Origin: JALYUA01 sp038253555
GTDB taxonomy: Bacteria > Acidobacteriota > Thermoanaerobaculia > UBA5066 > Gp7-AA6
DNA length: 43,564 nucleotides
Assembly: GCA_038253555.1 (NCBI GenBank)
Contig: JBBSGZ010000015.1
Span: 1-43,564, forward strand
Direction: 5' to 3'
Below, in pieces: positions 31,758 to 40,127 of this stretch. The notes under the pieces are model-generated. The model worked only from the letters and a program-made list of their open reading frames with translations. It was not told where the DNA came from and searched no databases. Numbering within the stretch: the stretch's first letter is position 1; every line of letters starts with the position of its first letter. Position numbers and translations under genes: made by a program.

Positions 31758-33488
31758 GTGTCCGGCAGTCCCACGAGGCGTCGCATCCGCCTCTTCGTGC
31801 TTCTTTCGGGCGCGCTGGTGTCGGCTTCCCTGGTTCCTCTGCTCGTGTCAGACGGCGTCCTGATCCGCCGCAACCAGCGCACACTCGAAACACTCGAAGA
31901 GAAGTACCTCACTCGATCCTCGTCCGCCGTCGCCGACCACGTCTCCGCCTTCTATGTGTCGGCGCGCGAGCGTCTGAATACCGCGGCCGCGTCCCTGCGG
32001 GTCTCGGGTCGCCTTTCGCGGCGGGACCCGTTTAACTCCGCGGACGGGCCAAGGATCCTGAAGTCCGTCCTTGCGGGGCAGACCCAGCTTGTCGCCCTGC
32101 GGGGGGTCAATTTCGAAGGGTCCGGCAGCTTCGTCGGGCCGGACGTCCGCTCGACGCAGGTTGATTACGAGTTCCGCAAAGGGTTCGAGGCGGCGCGGGA
32201 CGGAGCCCTCTACTTCGGCCGCCCCTTTCACACGCCGAAGCTCGGCCATGTTTCGGTCCTCGCCGCTCCGGTGCAGGACGACTCGGGCGGCGAGATCGGC
32301 GTCGTCGAGGCGCTCGTTTCCTGGCAGCCGATCGTGCAGGAGTTTCGCGACGAGGCCCGCCGCGAGGTGCAGGTGACTCTGCTCGACAGGCAGGGCGAAG
32401 CGCTCTTTCCCGAGGCGGCCCGCGGCAAGGACCGCCGCGGGCTCTCGCTCGTTCGCGACTTCGTGCGGTTCCCCGCCCGGCTGACGCGGTCTGAAAGCAC
32501 CGGCCGGGGCGCGGTGCTGGCCTCGATCGCGCCCGTGGAACAGCCGGACTGGGGCGTGCTCGTCGAGCGCGATCGCGACCTCGCCTTCGCGTCCGTCACG
32601 CGGATGGTCCGCGATACCCTTCTCTGGAGCGCCGCGGCGCTGGCGGGGGCGCTCCTCCTCGGCCTGGCGTTCGCGCGGCGGCTCTCCGACCCGATCGCCA
32701 GCCTGGCCGAGTCCACCCGCGCCATCAGCGAAGGGCAATACGGGGCCACCGTCGAAATCCGGGGGACTGCCGAGATCGCCGCGCTCTCCGAGAGCTTCAA
32801 CAGGATGAGCGGATCGATCGCCGTCGCCTTCGACGCGGTGCAGCGCGCCGCGCGCGAAAACCGGGAGCTGTTTTTAGCGTCCATCCGAGCGCTCGCCGAG
32901 GCGATCGACGCCAAGGACCCGTACACCCGGGGCCACTCCGAACGCGTCTCCGTCTATGCGGCGGCGGTCGCGCGCGAGATGGGCCTGCCGGAGGACGACG
33001 TCGAGCGGATCCGTCTCTCCGCACTCCTCCACGACGTGGGAAAGATCGGCGTCGACGATTCGATCATCCGCAAGCCGACGGCGTTGACCGAAGAGGAATT
33101 TGCCGTCATGAAGACGCACCCGATCAAGGGCGCGGCGATCATGTCCGCTATTCCGCAGCTCGCCGACGTCATTCCCGGGATGAAGTACCACCATGAGAAG
33201 TGGACCGGGGGGGGATATCCCGAGGGCCTTTCCGGCGAGCAGATCCCGATGCAGGCTCGTATCGTCACGGTGGCCGACACCTTCGACGCGATGACGACGA
33301 CTCGTCCGTACCAGCAGGCGATGGAAATCGGTTACGTGGTGGAGCGCATCCGGCAGTTCGCCGGGGTGCGCTACGATCCTGTGGTCGTCTCAGCATTCGT
33401 CCGCGCTTTCGAGAAAGGGGAGCTCATGCCGATCGCGACATCCCCGTCCGGGTACGAAGAGGACGTGTTCCTCCAGGAGGCGCTCTGA
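31758..33488 (+). CDS. Membrane sensor HD-GYP cyclic-di-GMP phosphodiesterase
   Basis: The 576-residue protein has two membrane segments (about 12-34 and 286-306) enclosing a Cache-like extracytoplasmic sensor of about 250 residues. A HAMP segment follows (RLSDPIASLAESTRAISEGQY, in part) and then a C-terminal HD-GYP domain. The catalytic motifs are complete: HSERV, LLHDVGKIGVDD, MKTHPIKGA, YHHEKWTGGGYPEGLSG, IPMQARIVTVADTFDAM and the TTTRPY end. It should hydrolyse c-di-GMP in response to a periplasmic signal. No diguanylate cyclase or partner kinase is adjacent. The GTG start is set by the TATAAT box 8 bases upstream and by the hydrophobic N-terminus. A lipoprotein gene follows with a CTGA overlap. 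Confidence 0.93.
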   Translation: MSGSPTRRRIRLFVLLSGALVSASLVPLLVSDGVLIRRNQRTLETLEEKYLTRSSSAVADHVSAFYVSARERLNTAAASLRVSGRLSRRDPFNSADGPRILKSVLAGQTQLVALRGVNFEGSGSFVGPDVRSTQVDYEFRKGFEAARDGALYFGRPFHTPKLGHVSVLAAPVQDDSGGEIGVVEALVSWQPIVQEFRDEARREVQVTLLDRQGEALFPEAARGKDRRGLSLVRDFVRFPARLTRSESTGRGAVLASIAPVEQPDWGVLVERDRDLAFASVTRMVRDTLLWSAAALAGALLLGLAFARRLSDPIASLAESTRAISEGQYGATVEIRGTAEIAALSESFNRMSGSIAVAFDAVQRAARENRELFLASIRALAEAIDAKDPYTRGHSERVSVYAAAVAREMGLPEDDVERIRLSALLHDVGKIGVDDSIIRKPTALTEEEFAVMKTHPIKGAAIMSAIPQLADVIPGMKYHHEKWTGGGYPEGLSGEQIPMQARIVTVADTFDAMTTTRPYQQAMEIGYVVERIRQFAGVRYDPVVVSAFVRAFEKGELMPIATSPSGYEEDVFLQEAL

Positions 33489-34303
33489 AGCGCGGCGACG
33501 CTCCCCCGCGCGGTCTGCCGTCTGTCCCGGCGGACGGGCGTCCTTCGGCGGCGCCCGCCGGCGTTCTCCTCCTCCTTCTCCTGGTGGCGATTGGTTGCCA
33601 CCAGAAGCCGGGTGCGACGAAGACGTCCGCGGAAGTGCTGCTGAATGAGCGGATGGCCGCGGTGTTGCTGCGCGATGGGCGATATCACGACGCCGAAGTC
33701 GCCTACCGCGACGTCCTGCATTCCGACCCGAAAAACGCGGACCTGCAGGACGGGCTCGGGGTCTCACTCATCATGCAGAACAAGGTGCGCGAGGCGCTCG
33801 AGCCTTTCGACAGAGCCGTCAAACTCGTGCCGGACAGGGGCGCCTACCGCGTGCATCGGGCGATGGCGCGCATCGAGCTCGGAAAATACGCCGAGGCGGA
33901 AGAGGACCTGAAGGTGGCCGACGGCTCACAGGCTCCCGAAGACCGGTTCGACGCGCTCGTCCACCGCGGCCGCATGCGGCAGCGGCAGGGGGACTACCCG
34001 GGCGCCGAAATCGAGTTCACGGGCGCCCTCTCCCGCGATCCGAGGTCGTACGACGCCCTGATTGGCCGCGGGGCCACCCGCGAAGCGCTCGGGAACTACT
34101 CGGCCGCCGCAGAGGATTTTCTCGAGGCGGTGCGTCTTCAGCCGAAGAATCCCGACGCCAACCTTCGACTGGGTCTCGCCTTGGTCGGGATGAAAAAGGT
34201 CGCGCTCGGGCGGCGATACCTGGAGCGCACCGTGGAGCTCGATCCGAGCGGTGACGCCGGTTCCAAGGCCCGGTTGCTTCTCGAGACCACCCCCAGCCTC
34301 TAG
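33485..34303 (+). CDS. TPR-repeat lipoprotein, apparently starting at CTG
   Basis: The frame has an N-terminal region ending in a hydrophobic stretch and lipobox (VLLLLLLVAIGC, Cys at about 41), followed by about six tetratricopeptide repeats up to the stop (AVLLRDGRYHDAEVAYRDVL, DGLGVSLIMQNKVREALEPF and so on, in part). No ATG, GTG or TTG lies between the HD-GYP stop and the lipobox region in a useful place. A CTG at 33485-33487 overlaps the TGA of the previous gene (CTGA) and is preceded by AGGAGG at 33475-33480. With CTG the protein has 272 residues. It should sit on the periplasmic face of a membrane and act as a protein-binding scaffold. No catalytic motif is seen. Confidence 0.7.
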   Translation: MKRGDAPPRGLPSVPADGRPSAAPAGVLLLLLLVAIGCHQKPGATKTSAEVLLNERMAAVLLRDGRYHDAEVAYRDVLHSDPKNADLQDGLGVSLIMQNKVREALEPFDRAVKLVPDRGAYRVHRAMARIELGKYAEAEEDLKVADGSQAPEDRFDALVHRGRMRQRQGDYPGAEIEFTGALSRDPRSYDALIGRGATREALGNYSAAAEDFLEAVRLQPKNPDANLRLGLALVGMKKVALGRRYLERTVELDPSGDAGSKARLLLETTPSL

Positions 34304-34368
34304 CCGGGCGCCCGATCCCGACGCCGCCGGGGCGCGTGGATTGCCCCGACGGGCGCCTCGATCGGAAA

Positions 34369-34374
34369 TAATGT
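34369..34374 (+). promoter_or_regulatory. -10-like element for ftsY, TAATGT-N7-ATG
   Basis: TAATGT ends 7 bases before the ATG at 34382. AATAAT two bases earlier is an alternative. No Shine-Dalgarno sequence is present. Confidence 0.4.
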
Positions 34375-34381
34375 CCCTGTC

Positions 34382-35389
34382 ATGACCGACACCCCCCCGG
34401 AGGAGACTCCGGCCGAGAAGCCGACCAAATCGTTCTTCGCGAAGATCAGGCGCGGGCTCTTCATGACCCACACGGAAATCCTCGAGAAGATCGGGACCGC
34501 GGTGAAGGAGGGCCTCGGATTCGACGAGACCGTGGTGCTCGCTCTCGAAGAGACGCTCGTCGAAGCGGACGTGGGCGCCGAAACCGCCGCGGCACTCGTC
34601 GAAGCCATACGCCGACGCACCAGTCCCACCCGGCGGACGGACGCGGCGGAGCTGCGGGAGCTGCTCCGCGAGGAAATATCGAAGTGGCTCGCCTCGGCGC
34701 CGCGCCCGGCGGCGGCCGCCCGTGTGCCTCTGGAGGTGATCTTCCTGGTCGGGGTGAACGGGTCCGGAAAGACGACCACGACCGCAAAGCTGGCCCGACG
34801 TTACTCCGGAGAAGGGCGCTCGGTGCTTCTCGCGGCGGCCGACACGTTTCGCGCCGGCGCCATCGAGCAGCTGCAGATCTGGGCCGACCGGCTCCGCCTC
34901 TCCGTCGTGACTCACCGGGAAGGCGCCGACCCATCCGCGGTGCTGTTTGACGCGCTCGCTGCGGCGCGGGCGCGCGGCGTGTCGGTGCTGCTCGTGGACA
35001 CGGCGGGCCGACTGCACACGAAGCACAACCTGATGGAGGAGCTTTCCAAGATGCGCCGGATCGCGGCGCGCGAAATTCCGGGCGCTCCTCACCAGACCCT
35101 GCTCGTTTTAGACGCCACGACCGGCACGAACGGCCTCGCCCAGGCGCGGCGGTTCGTCGAGGCGGCGGGCGCCACGGGGGTGGTCCTGACCAAGCTCGAC
35201 GGAAGCGCGAAAGGAGGCGTCGTCCTGGCGATCTACCGGGAGCTTCAGCTGCCGGTCCTGTACGTGGGTGTCGGAGAGGGCATGGACGACCTGGTGCCGT
35301 TCGATCCGTCGGAGTACGCCAACGCCCTCCTCGGCGAGGACGCGGGGGAGCGCTCCGAGACGGCGGACCTCTCCGGTTCTGTCGTTTGA
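34382..35389 (+). CDS. ftsY: Signal recognition particle receptor FtsY
   Basis: FtsY docks SRP-ribosome complexes to the membrane translocon. The 335-residue protein has a short acidic N-terminus, the four-helix N domain (about 20-110) and the SRP-GTPase G domain. G1 is FLVGVNGSGKTTTTAKLA and the insertion-box region is LLAAADTFRAGAIEQLQIW. G3 is VLLVDTAGRLHTKHNLMEEL (in part), G4 is VLTKLDGSAKGG, and the closing loop is YVGVGEGMDDLVPFDP. It lacks the long acidic A domain of E. coli FtsY. ribD follows with a TTGA overlap. Confidence 0.95.
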   Translation: MTDTPPEETPAEKPTKSFFAKIRRGLFMTHTEILEKIGTAVKEGLGFDETVVLALEETLVEADVGAETAAALVEAIRRRTSPTRRTDAAELRELLREEISKWLASAPRPAAAARVPLEVIFLVGVNGSGKTTTTAKLARRYSGEGRSVLLAAADTFRAGAIEQLQIWADRLRLSVVTHREGADPSAVLFDALAAARARGVSVLLVDTAGRLHTKHNLMEELSKMRRIAAREIPGAPHQTLLVLDATTGTNGLAQARRFVEAAGATGVVLTKLDGSAKGGVVLAIYRELQLPVLYVGVGEGMDDLVPFDPSEYANALLGEDAGERSETADLSGSVV

Positions 35390-36555
35390 CGCGGGTGGCT
35401 CCTCGTTCGGGAGAGACTCCGCGAAAAACGCGGACCCCCGCCGCGAGGGCGGGTGCCCGGGCAACGGACGCTTCGTGGATGTCGCGCGCGATCGAGCTCG
35501 CGGAGAAGGGCCGTTACACCGTCTCGCCGAACCCGATGGTGGGTGCCGTCGTGGTGCAGGGCCCGAGGGTCGTCGGAGAGGGGTTTCATGCCCGCGCCGG
35601 AGGTCCCCACGCGGAAATCGAAGCGCTCGCCCGGGCGGGCGCGCGCGCGCGCGGAGGGACTCTTTACGTCACTCTCGAGCCCTGCGCGCATCAGGGGAGA
35701 ACACCTCCTTGCACGGACGCGATCGCGGCCGCCGGGATATCGCGCGTCGTCGCGGCCGTCCGCGATCCCAACCCGCTCGTCTCGGGGCGCGGCATGCGGA
35801 GGCTCGCCCGCGACGCGACCGCGACGTCGTGGGCGGCGCCGGCGGAAAGGCAGCGGGCCGAGAGGCAGAACGAGAAATTCCTGACCTTCATGTCGCGCCG
35901 GCGCCCCTTCGTTCTGGCGAAATGGGCCGCCACGCTGGACGGGAAAATCGCGAGCGGAACGGGAGAGAGCCGATGGATCACCGGCCGCGACGCGAGAGAA
36001 AGGTCCCTCGGCCTGCGGGAGGAGTTCGACGCGATTCTGGTGGGATCGGGAACGGTGGTCGCCGACGACCCCCGGCTCACCCGGAGGCTCGGCTGGAGCG
36101 GAGGGCTGCCGCACCGCCGCATCGTGCTCGACGGGCGGCTTCGCCTCTCTCCCCGGGCTCGGATTTTCGCGCGGACGCCCAGCGCTCTGGTGGTCACGGC
36201 TCTGCCGGAGAGCCATCCGAAGGCCCGGGCGCTGGCCTCGGCGGGCGTGACGGTCTGGAGCGTTCCCTCCCGGTCTGCCGGGATCGTCGACCTGAAGAAG
36301 CTCCTGCGCCGGCTCGCGGACGACCAGGTGTCGAGCCTTCTGGTCGAAGGCGGCGCCGCAACCCTCTGGAAGTTCTTTCGGGCGGGGCTCGTCGATCGCG
36401 CGACCGTCTTTCTCGCCCCGCGCATCCTCGGCGGGGCGACGGCGCCCGGTGGAGTCGGCGGCGCGGGCTTCGCGCTCTCGCGCGCGCCGCGCATGAGGAA
36501 CCTGGAGTGGGAACCGGTGGGCGAAGACCTGATGCTGACGGGCCGGATCTCGTGA
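35386..36555 (+). CDS. ribD: Riboflavin biosynthesis bifunctional deaminase/reductase RibD
   Basis: RibD deaminates and then reduces the pyrimidine intermediate of flavin synthesis. The 389-residue protein has the deaminase domain first (SPNPMVGAVVV, zinc motif HAEIEAL, then PCAHQGRTPPCTDA) and the reductase domain from about residue 175 (VLAKWAATLDGKIASGTGES, in part, then ILVGSGTVVADDPRLTRR and LLVEGGAATLWKFF). The start is a TTG overlapping the ftsY stop (TTGA). A GTG 9 bases on is possible. A later ATG at 35479 would cut the conserved residues before SPNPMVGAV and is less likely. ribE lies 25 bases downstream. Confidence 0.93.
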   Translation: MTRVAPRSGETPRKTRTPAARAGARATDASWMSRAIELAEKGRYTVSPNPMVGAVVVQGPRVVGEGFHARAGGPHAEIEALARAGARARGGTLYVTLEPCAHQGRTPPCTDAIAAAGISRVVAAVRDPNPLVSGRGMRRLARDATATSWAAPAERQRAERQNEKFLTFMSRRRPFVLAKWAATLDGKIASGTGESRWITGRDARERSLGLREEFDAILVGSGTVVADDPRLTRRLGWSGGLPHRRIVLDGRLRLSPRARIFARTPSALVVTALPESHPKARALASAGVTVWSVPSRSAGIVDLKKLLRRLADDQVSSLLVEGGAATLWKFFRAGLVDRATVFLAPRILGGATAPGGVGGAGFALSRAPRMRNLEWEPVGEDLMLTGRIS

Positions 36556-36580
36556 CGTCGCCGGCGATGCGGAAGGGATC

Positions 36581-37216
36581 ATGTTCACCGGAATCGTGAC
36601 CGCGACCGGCCGCGTCGTGGCGCTTGCGGCCAGGAAGGGCGGCGCGCGCCTGGAGGTAAAGCCGCCGGCGGGTTTCGGAAGGCTGGCACGGGGCGAGAGC
36701 GTCTGCGTCTCCGGGGTCTGCCTGACGGCGCTCCAGGCCGGAGTCTCGCTCGCGGCCGATCTCTCCTCCGAAACCCTGGAGCGTTCGAGCCTGGGAGGCC
36801 TTCTCCCTGGCCGCCCCGTGAACCTCGAACGAGCCCTCCGGCAGGGGGACCGTCTCTCCGGCCACTTCGTGCTCGGCCACGTGGACGGACGCTCCGCTCT
36901 TCTCGAAGTTTCCCGCGCAGGCAACTCGTGGCTTTATCGTTTCTCGATCCCCCGCGGTCTGTCCCGGTTCGTGGTCGAAAAGGGCTCCGTGGCGCTCGAT
37001 GGCGTGAGCCTGACCGTGGCGGCGCGGGGACGCGTGGCGTTCGACGTGGCGGTGATCCCGGAGACCCGCCGGAAGACGACGTTCCGGCAGGCGGCACCCG
37101 GCGACGTCGTGAACTTCGAGATAGACGTATTCGCGCGCTACGGGGCGGCCGGCTGGCGCAGAGCCGTCGAGAGGGCGCAACGGTCGGCTTCTTTTTCCGC
37201 GCGCCGGGGCGGATGA
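36581..37216 (+). CDS. ribE: Riboflavin synthase alpha chain
   Basis: The enzyme dismutates two 6,7-dimethyl-8-ribityllumazines into riboflavin. The 211-residue protein begins MFTGIVTATGRV, the invariant start of this family. It has the two lumazine-binding repeats: SVCVSGVCLTAL with SSETLERSSLG in the first, and GSVALDGVSLTVA with PETRRKTTFRQA in the second. The linking SGHFVLGHVDG block is typical. ribAB and ribH, needed for the full pathway, are not in this window. The following gene overlaps it by ATGA. Confidence 0.95.
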   Translation: MFTGIVTATGRVVALAARKGGARLEVKPPAGFGRLARGESVCVSGVCLTALQAGVSLAADLSSETLERSSLGGLLPGRPVNLERALRQGDRLSGHFVLGHVDGRSALLEVSRAGNSWLYRFSIPRGLSRFVVEKGSVALDGVSLTVAARGRVAFDVAVIPETRRKTTFRQAAPGDVVNFEIDVFARYGAAGWRRAVERAQRSASFSARRGG

Positions 37217-38223
37217 TCCTCTACGAAGAGGGGCCCGGTCCCTCCCTCCGCTCGGGAGAGCTCGAGCTCGGCGGCCGCCGGATTGCTGCGAGGGCCTTCG
37301 CCTGCTCGGCGGAGATCGGACCTCCGCGTTTCCGGTTCGACCCCTTCGAACGCCGGTTCGTGCCGCGCCGCACATCCGGAGTCCTGGCGGTGGGTCCATC
37401 TGTCGCCGCGGCGTGGGCGTCCGCTTTTGCGCGGATGCCCCCGGGGCCCGTGGTCGTCGAGGGCGGATGCCAGGAGGAAGAAGTCCGCGGGTCGTATCTC
37501 GCGGCGGCCGAGGGAGCGCTCGACTCCGGACGAGGGGCGTACCTGCTGGATCCGCCGGCCTCAGGCCTCCCGCGAGGCGCGGCGCCGGCCGAGGCTCGCG
37601 CCACGCGCGTGGCCGTCTTTACGTGGTCTCCGGGAGCAACCGGGCCCGATAGTGACTGCATCGAGGCGGCGCGCCGGTGCGGGATTCCGTCCGGAGTGGC
37701 ATGGCCGGTCATCCCGGGCTGGACCGCCGCCCTCGAATTCGTGGGACCGTACCTGGCAGCGGCCCGCGCCGCCGGGGCCAGCTTCGCGGTGGCCATCGCT
37801 CCCCATGGGACCCCGGAGTTCCGGCGGCTCGCGGTCGAGGCCCGCGCCGCGGTCGAGCCCGCCGCCGCGGAGAGTTTCTTCGACACCATGCACCACTCTC
37901 CCTGGGAGGCCGCCGAGGCCGCCGCGCTCGAGACCGCTGCCGCCGCCCTGAAAACTCTGGGCCTCGCGCCGCTGCCGCCCCGGCCCGCCGCGCCGTCGGA
38001 GCCTGTCGGAAACTGGCGCGCCGCCTCCCGGCTCGAGGAGGCCGCCCGAGGCATGACCGACGAGCACCGGGCGGCGAGGCTCCAGGCGGCAGTCCGCTGG
38101 ATCGATTCCTGCGGTCGCGACCTCTCCACGATACAGCGCGAGGGAAATTTCGCCCGGGCGTTTCCATTCGGACAAGAGCTCGCCCGGGAGGCCGAATCCG
38201 CCCTCTCCGAAACCGGTCCGTGA
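37213..38223 (+). CDS. Unrecognised 336-residue soluble protein between ribE and hemW
   Basis: I do not recognise this family. The frame starts at an ATG overlapping the ribE stop (ATGA) and ends in a GTGA overlap with hemW, so it is certainly translated. It has no membrane segment, signal peptide or nucleotide-binding loop. The composition is rich in Ala, Pro, Gly, Arg and Glu. Candidate landmarks are VVVEGGCQEEEVRG (about 80-93), TGPDSDCIEAARRCGIPSG (about 140-158), ESFFDTMHHSPWEAAEA (about 220-236) and the C-terminal WIDSCGRDLSTIQREGNFARA (in part). Several Cys and His residues could bind metal. There is no CxxxCxxC cluster. A lineage-specific role linked to flavin or tetrapyrrole metabolism is possible but unproven. 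Confidence 0.7.
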   Translation: MILYEEGPGPSLRSGELELGGRRIAARAFACSAEIGPPRFRFDPFERRFVPRRTSGVLAVGPSVAAAWASAFARMPPGPVVVEGGCQEEEVRGSYLAAAEGALDSGRGAYLLDPPASGLPRGAAPAEARATRVAVFTWSPGATGPDSDCIEAARRCGIPSGVAWPVIPGWTAALEFVGPYLAAARAAGASFAVAIAPHGTPEFRRLAVEARAAVEPAAAESFFDTMHHSPWEAAEAAALETAAAALKTLGLAPLPPRPAAPSEPVGNWRAASRLEEAARGMTDEHRAARLQAAVRWIDSCGRDLSTIQREGNFARAFPFGQELAREAESALSETGP

Positions 38224-39359
38224 TCGACGCCGAGGCGCGGGCGGGCTTGTACGTCCACCTTCCGTACTGCCGGTCCCGGTGCGAGTACTGCTCGTTCGTC
38301 GTGACGACGGACGCATCCTCGCAAGGCGCATACCTGGCCGCGCTCGAGACGGAGGCCTCTCTCGCGTCGGTCGAAGCCGCCGGCGTTCCCTTCGACTCGC
38401 TCTATTTCGGAGGCGGGACGCCGTCGCTGATTCCTCCGGACGACCTCGCGCGCCTGACGGGCAGACTCCGGGTTCTTTTTAAGTTCGCTCCCGACTCGGA
38501 GATCTCGATGGAAGCAAACCCCGACGACGTTTCGCCGGAACTCGCCCTGCGCTGGGCCGCGGCCGGCGTGAACCGCATCTCGCTCGGGGTGCAGTCCTTC
38601 GAAGACCGGGAGCTCGCCGCGGTCGGACGACGGCATGACGCGGCGTCCGCTCGCGCGGCCCTGGAGACCCTGCTGGCCGCAGGTCTCTCCGTTTCCGGCG
38701 ACCTCATCCTGGGCCTTCCCGAGCAGACCGCCGAGACGTTCCGAGCGAGCGCCCGGGAGCTCGCGGGGTCCGGCGCGGCGCATGTGTCGGTGTATTTGCT
38801 GGAGACCGAGAAGTCGAAGGTGATCGAGGAAGACCGCGCCCGTCGCCCCGAGCGGTATCTGGCCGACGATGAGCAGGCAGACCTCTGGCTCGAGCTCGGC
38901 GAAACTCTCGGCCGCGCCGGACTCGACCACTACGAAATCTCGAACTGGGCCCGGCCGGGATCCCGGGCGCGGCACAACTTGAAGTACTGGCTCAGACTTC
39001 CGACCCTGGGCCTCGGCATTTCCGCGCACGAGTTCTGGTTCGGCCGTCGCCGCGCGAACGTGTCCGGACTTCCGGCGTACTGCGAGACTCTCGCGGGCGG
39101 GCGGCGCCCAACCGCCCTCGACCGGTGGATCGGCGCCGCGGAGGGGTCCCGCGAGAGAATCGTTCTCGGACTCAGGCTGTCCGACGGCGTCTCGACGGAA
39201 GAGGTCGAGACGTGGATCGCGACGGAAGGAGACCCTCGGCTCTCGGAGGACTACGCGAGCTGGCGGGCGGCCGGGTTGCTCGTTGCGATCGGAGAGCGCC
39301 TGAGGTTTTCAGAACCGGGATTCCTCGTCTCGAACGAGATCCTCTGCCGCTTAGTCTGA
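38220..39359 (+). CDS. hemW: HemW-type radical SAM heme chaperone (coproporphyrinogen oxidase-like)
   Basis: From the GTG at 38220 the protein has 379 residues. The radical SAM cluster motif CRSRCEYC (about residues 19-26) sits after LYVHLPY. Further HemW signatures are SLYFGGGTPSLIP, EISMEANPDD, RISLGVQSF, DLILGLPEQT, the EISNWARPG block with RHNLKYW and a C-terminal HemW-like winged region. HemW inserts heme into target proteins and is often misnamed as HemN. The His of the HNxxYW motif is present. It overlaps the unknown gene (GTGA). The open frame upstream of 38220 is read-through of that gene in another frame. Confidence 0.93.
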   Translation: MIDAEARAGLYVHLPYCRSRCEYCSFVVTTDASSQGAYLAALETEASLASVEAAGVPFDSLYFGGGTPSLIPPDDLARLTGRLRVLFKFAPDSEISMEANPDDVSPELALRWAAAGVNRISLGVQSFEDRELAAVGRRHDAASARAALETLLAAGLSVSGDLILGLPEQTAETFRASARELAGSGAAHVSVYLLETEKSKVIEEDRARRPERYLADDEQADLWLELGETLGRAGLDHYEISNWARPGSRARHNLKYWLRLPTLGLGISAHEFWFGRRRANVSGLPAYCETLAGGRRPTALDRWIGAAEGSRERIVLGLRLSDGVSTEEVETWIATEGDPRLSEDYASWRAAGLLVAIGERLRFSEPGFLVSNEILCRLV

Positions 39360-39383
39360 CGCACGACGGTGCGGCGTCTCGGT

Positions 39384-39409
39384 TACACTTTCTCCCGGTT
39401 CGAAAGGAG
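39384..39409 (+). promoter_or_regulatory. -10 box and Shine-Dalgarno of the secreted-protein gene
   Basis: TACACT (39384-39389) and GAAAGGAG (39402-39409) precede the ATG at 39417. This gives a short normal leader with ribosome binding site and selects this start over a GTG at 39369. Confidence 0.5.
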
Positions 39410-39416
39410 TCTTGAA

Positions 39417-40058
39417 ATGCATTTCAAATCTCGCTCGATCGCCGTCGCGGCAGCGGGTTTTCTTCTCGCGGGTGCGGCGCTCGGACAGTGGGAGGGCGGC
39501 GCGCACTGGAAGTCGGCCGTCCAGATCGAAGGCGGCCCTCAGGCGATGCCCGAAATGTCCTCGGAGATCTGGCTTCAGAAGGATGGACGGATGCGGATGA
39601 AATCGGCCGTGATGGGGATGAACATGAACACGGTCAAGCAGGGGGACACCGTCTACCAGTGGACGGACGGGCAGAAGGAAGGCATGAAGATCAACTCGAC
39701 GGTGGCGGGGCGCCCGCACGCGACGGGCGACTACGCGAGCCGGGTCGCGGAGTACCGGACGAAAGGCCGCAAGGTGGGGTCCGAATCGGTCGACGGTCAC
39801 TCCTGCGAGGTGTACGAGCTCGTGACTCCGGCGGAGGGGGCCCAGAAGGAGAGAAGAGAGAAGGTCTGGCTCGCGACCGATCTGAAAAATTTCCCTGTGA
39901 AGGTGGTGGTGGACACCAACGGGATGACGATGACGTCTCGAAACTCCGACGTCGAGTTGAATGCCTCCGTGGCCGACACCATGGTCACGGTTCCCACGGA
40001 CGTTCAGTTCCGCGACATCTCGGACATGATCAAGCAGGGGGGTCCGCCTGCCCGGTGA
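39417..40058 (+). CDS. Secreted LolA-like/DUF4412-type protein
   Basis: The 213-residue precursor has a signal peptide (MHFKSRSIAVAAAGFLLAG, cut after ALG). The mature part is beta-rich: EIWLQKDGRMRMKSAV, VYQWTDGQKEGM, HSCEVYELVTP, REKVWLATDLKNFPVKVVV and the end VTVPTDVQFRDIS. This order, with a Met-rich first sheet and a KVWLA...FPVK strand pair, matches small periplasmic proteins with a LolA-like half-barrel (DUF4412-like). A hydrophobic ligand or envelope role is likely. The function is unknown. It has its own promoter and converges on hppA with a shared terminator. Confidence 0.75.
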   Translation: MHFKSRSIAVAAAGFLLAGAALGQWEGGAHWKSAVQIEGGPQAMPEMSSEIWLQKDGRMRMKSAVMGMNMNTVKQGDTVYQWTDGQKEGMKINSTVAGRPHATGDYASRVAEYRTKGRKVGSESVDGHSCEVYELVTPAEGAQKERREKVWLATDLKNFPVKVVVDTNGMTMTSRNSDVELNASVADTMVTVPTDVQFRDISDMIKQGGPPAR

Positions 40059-40074
40059 GGCGCCGCGCTGAAAG

Positions 40075-40108
40075 CAGAACGGCCCGGCGTGAGCCGGGCG
40101 CCGTTCTG
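40075..40108. terminator. Bidirectional hairpin terminator between two convergent genes
   Basis: CAGAACGGCCCGGC (40075-40088), loop GTGA and GCCGGGC-GC-CGTTCTG (40093-40108) form a stem of 14 pairs with one 2-base bulge. No strong U tract follows on either side, only CTTTC on the minus strand. Its place between converging stop codons supports the role. Confidence 0.75.
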
Positions 40109-40127
40109 TCTCGGAGAATTCCCCGCT

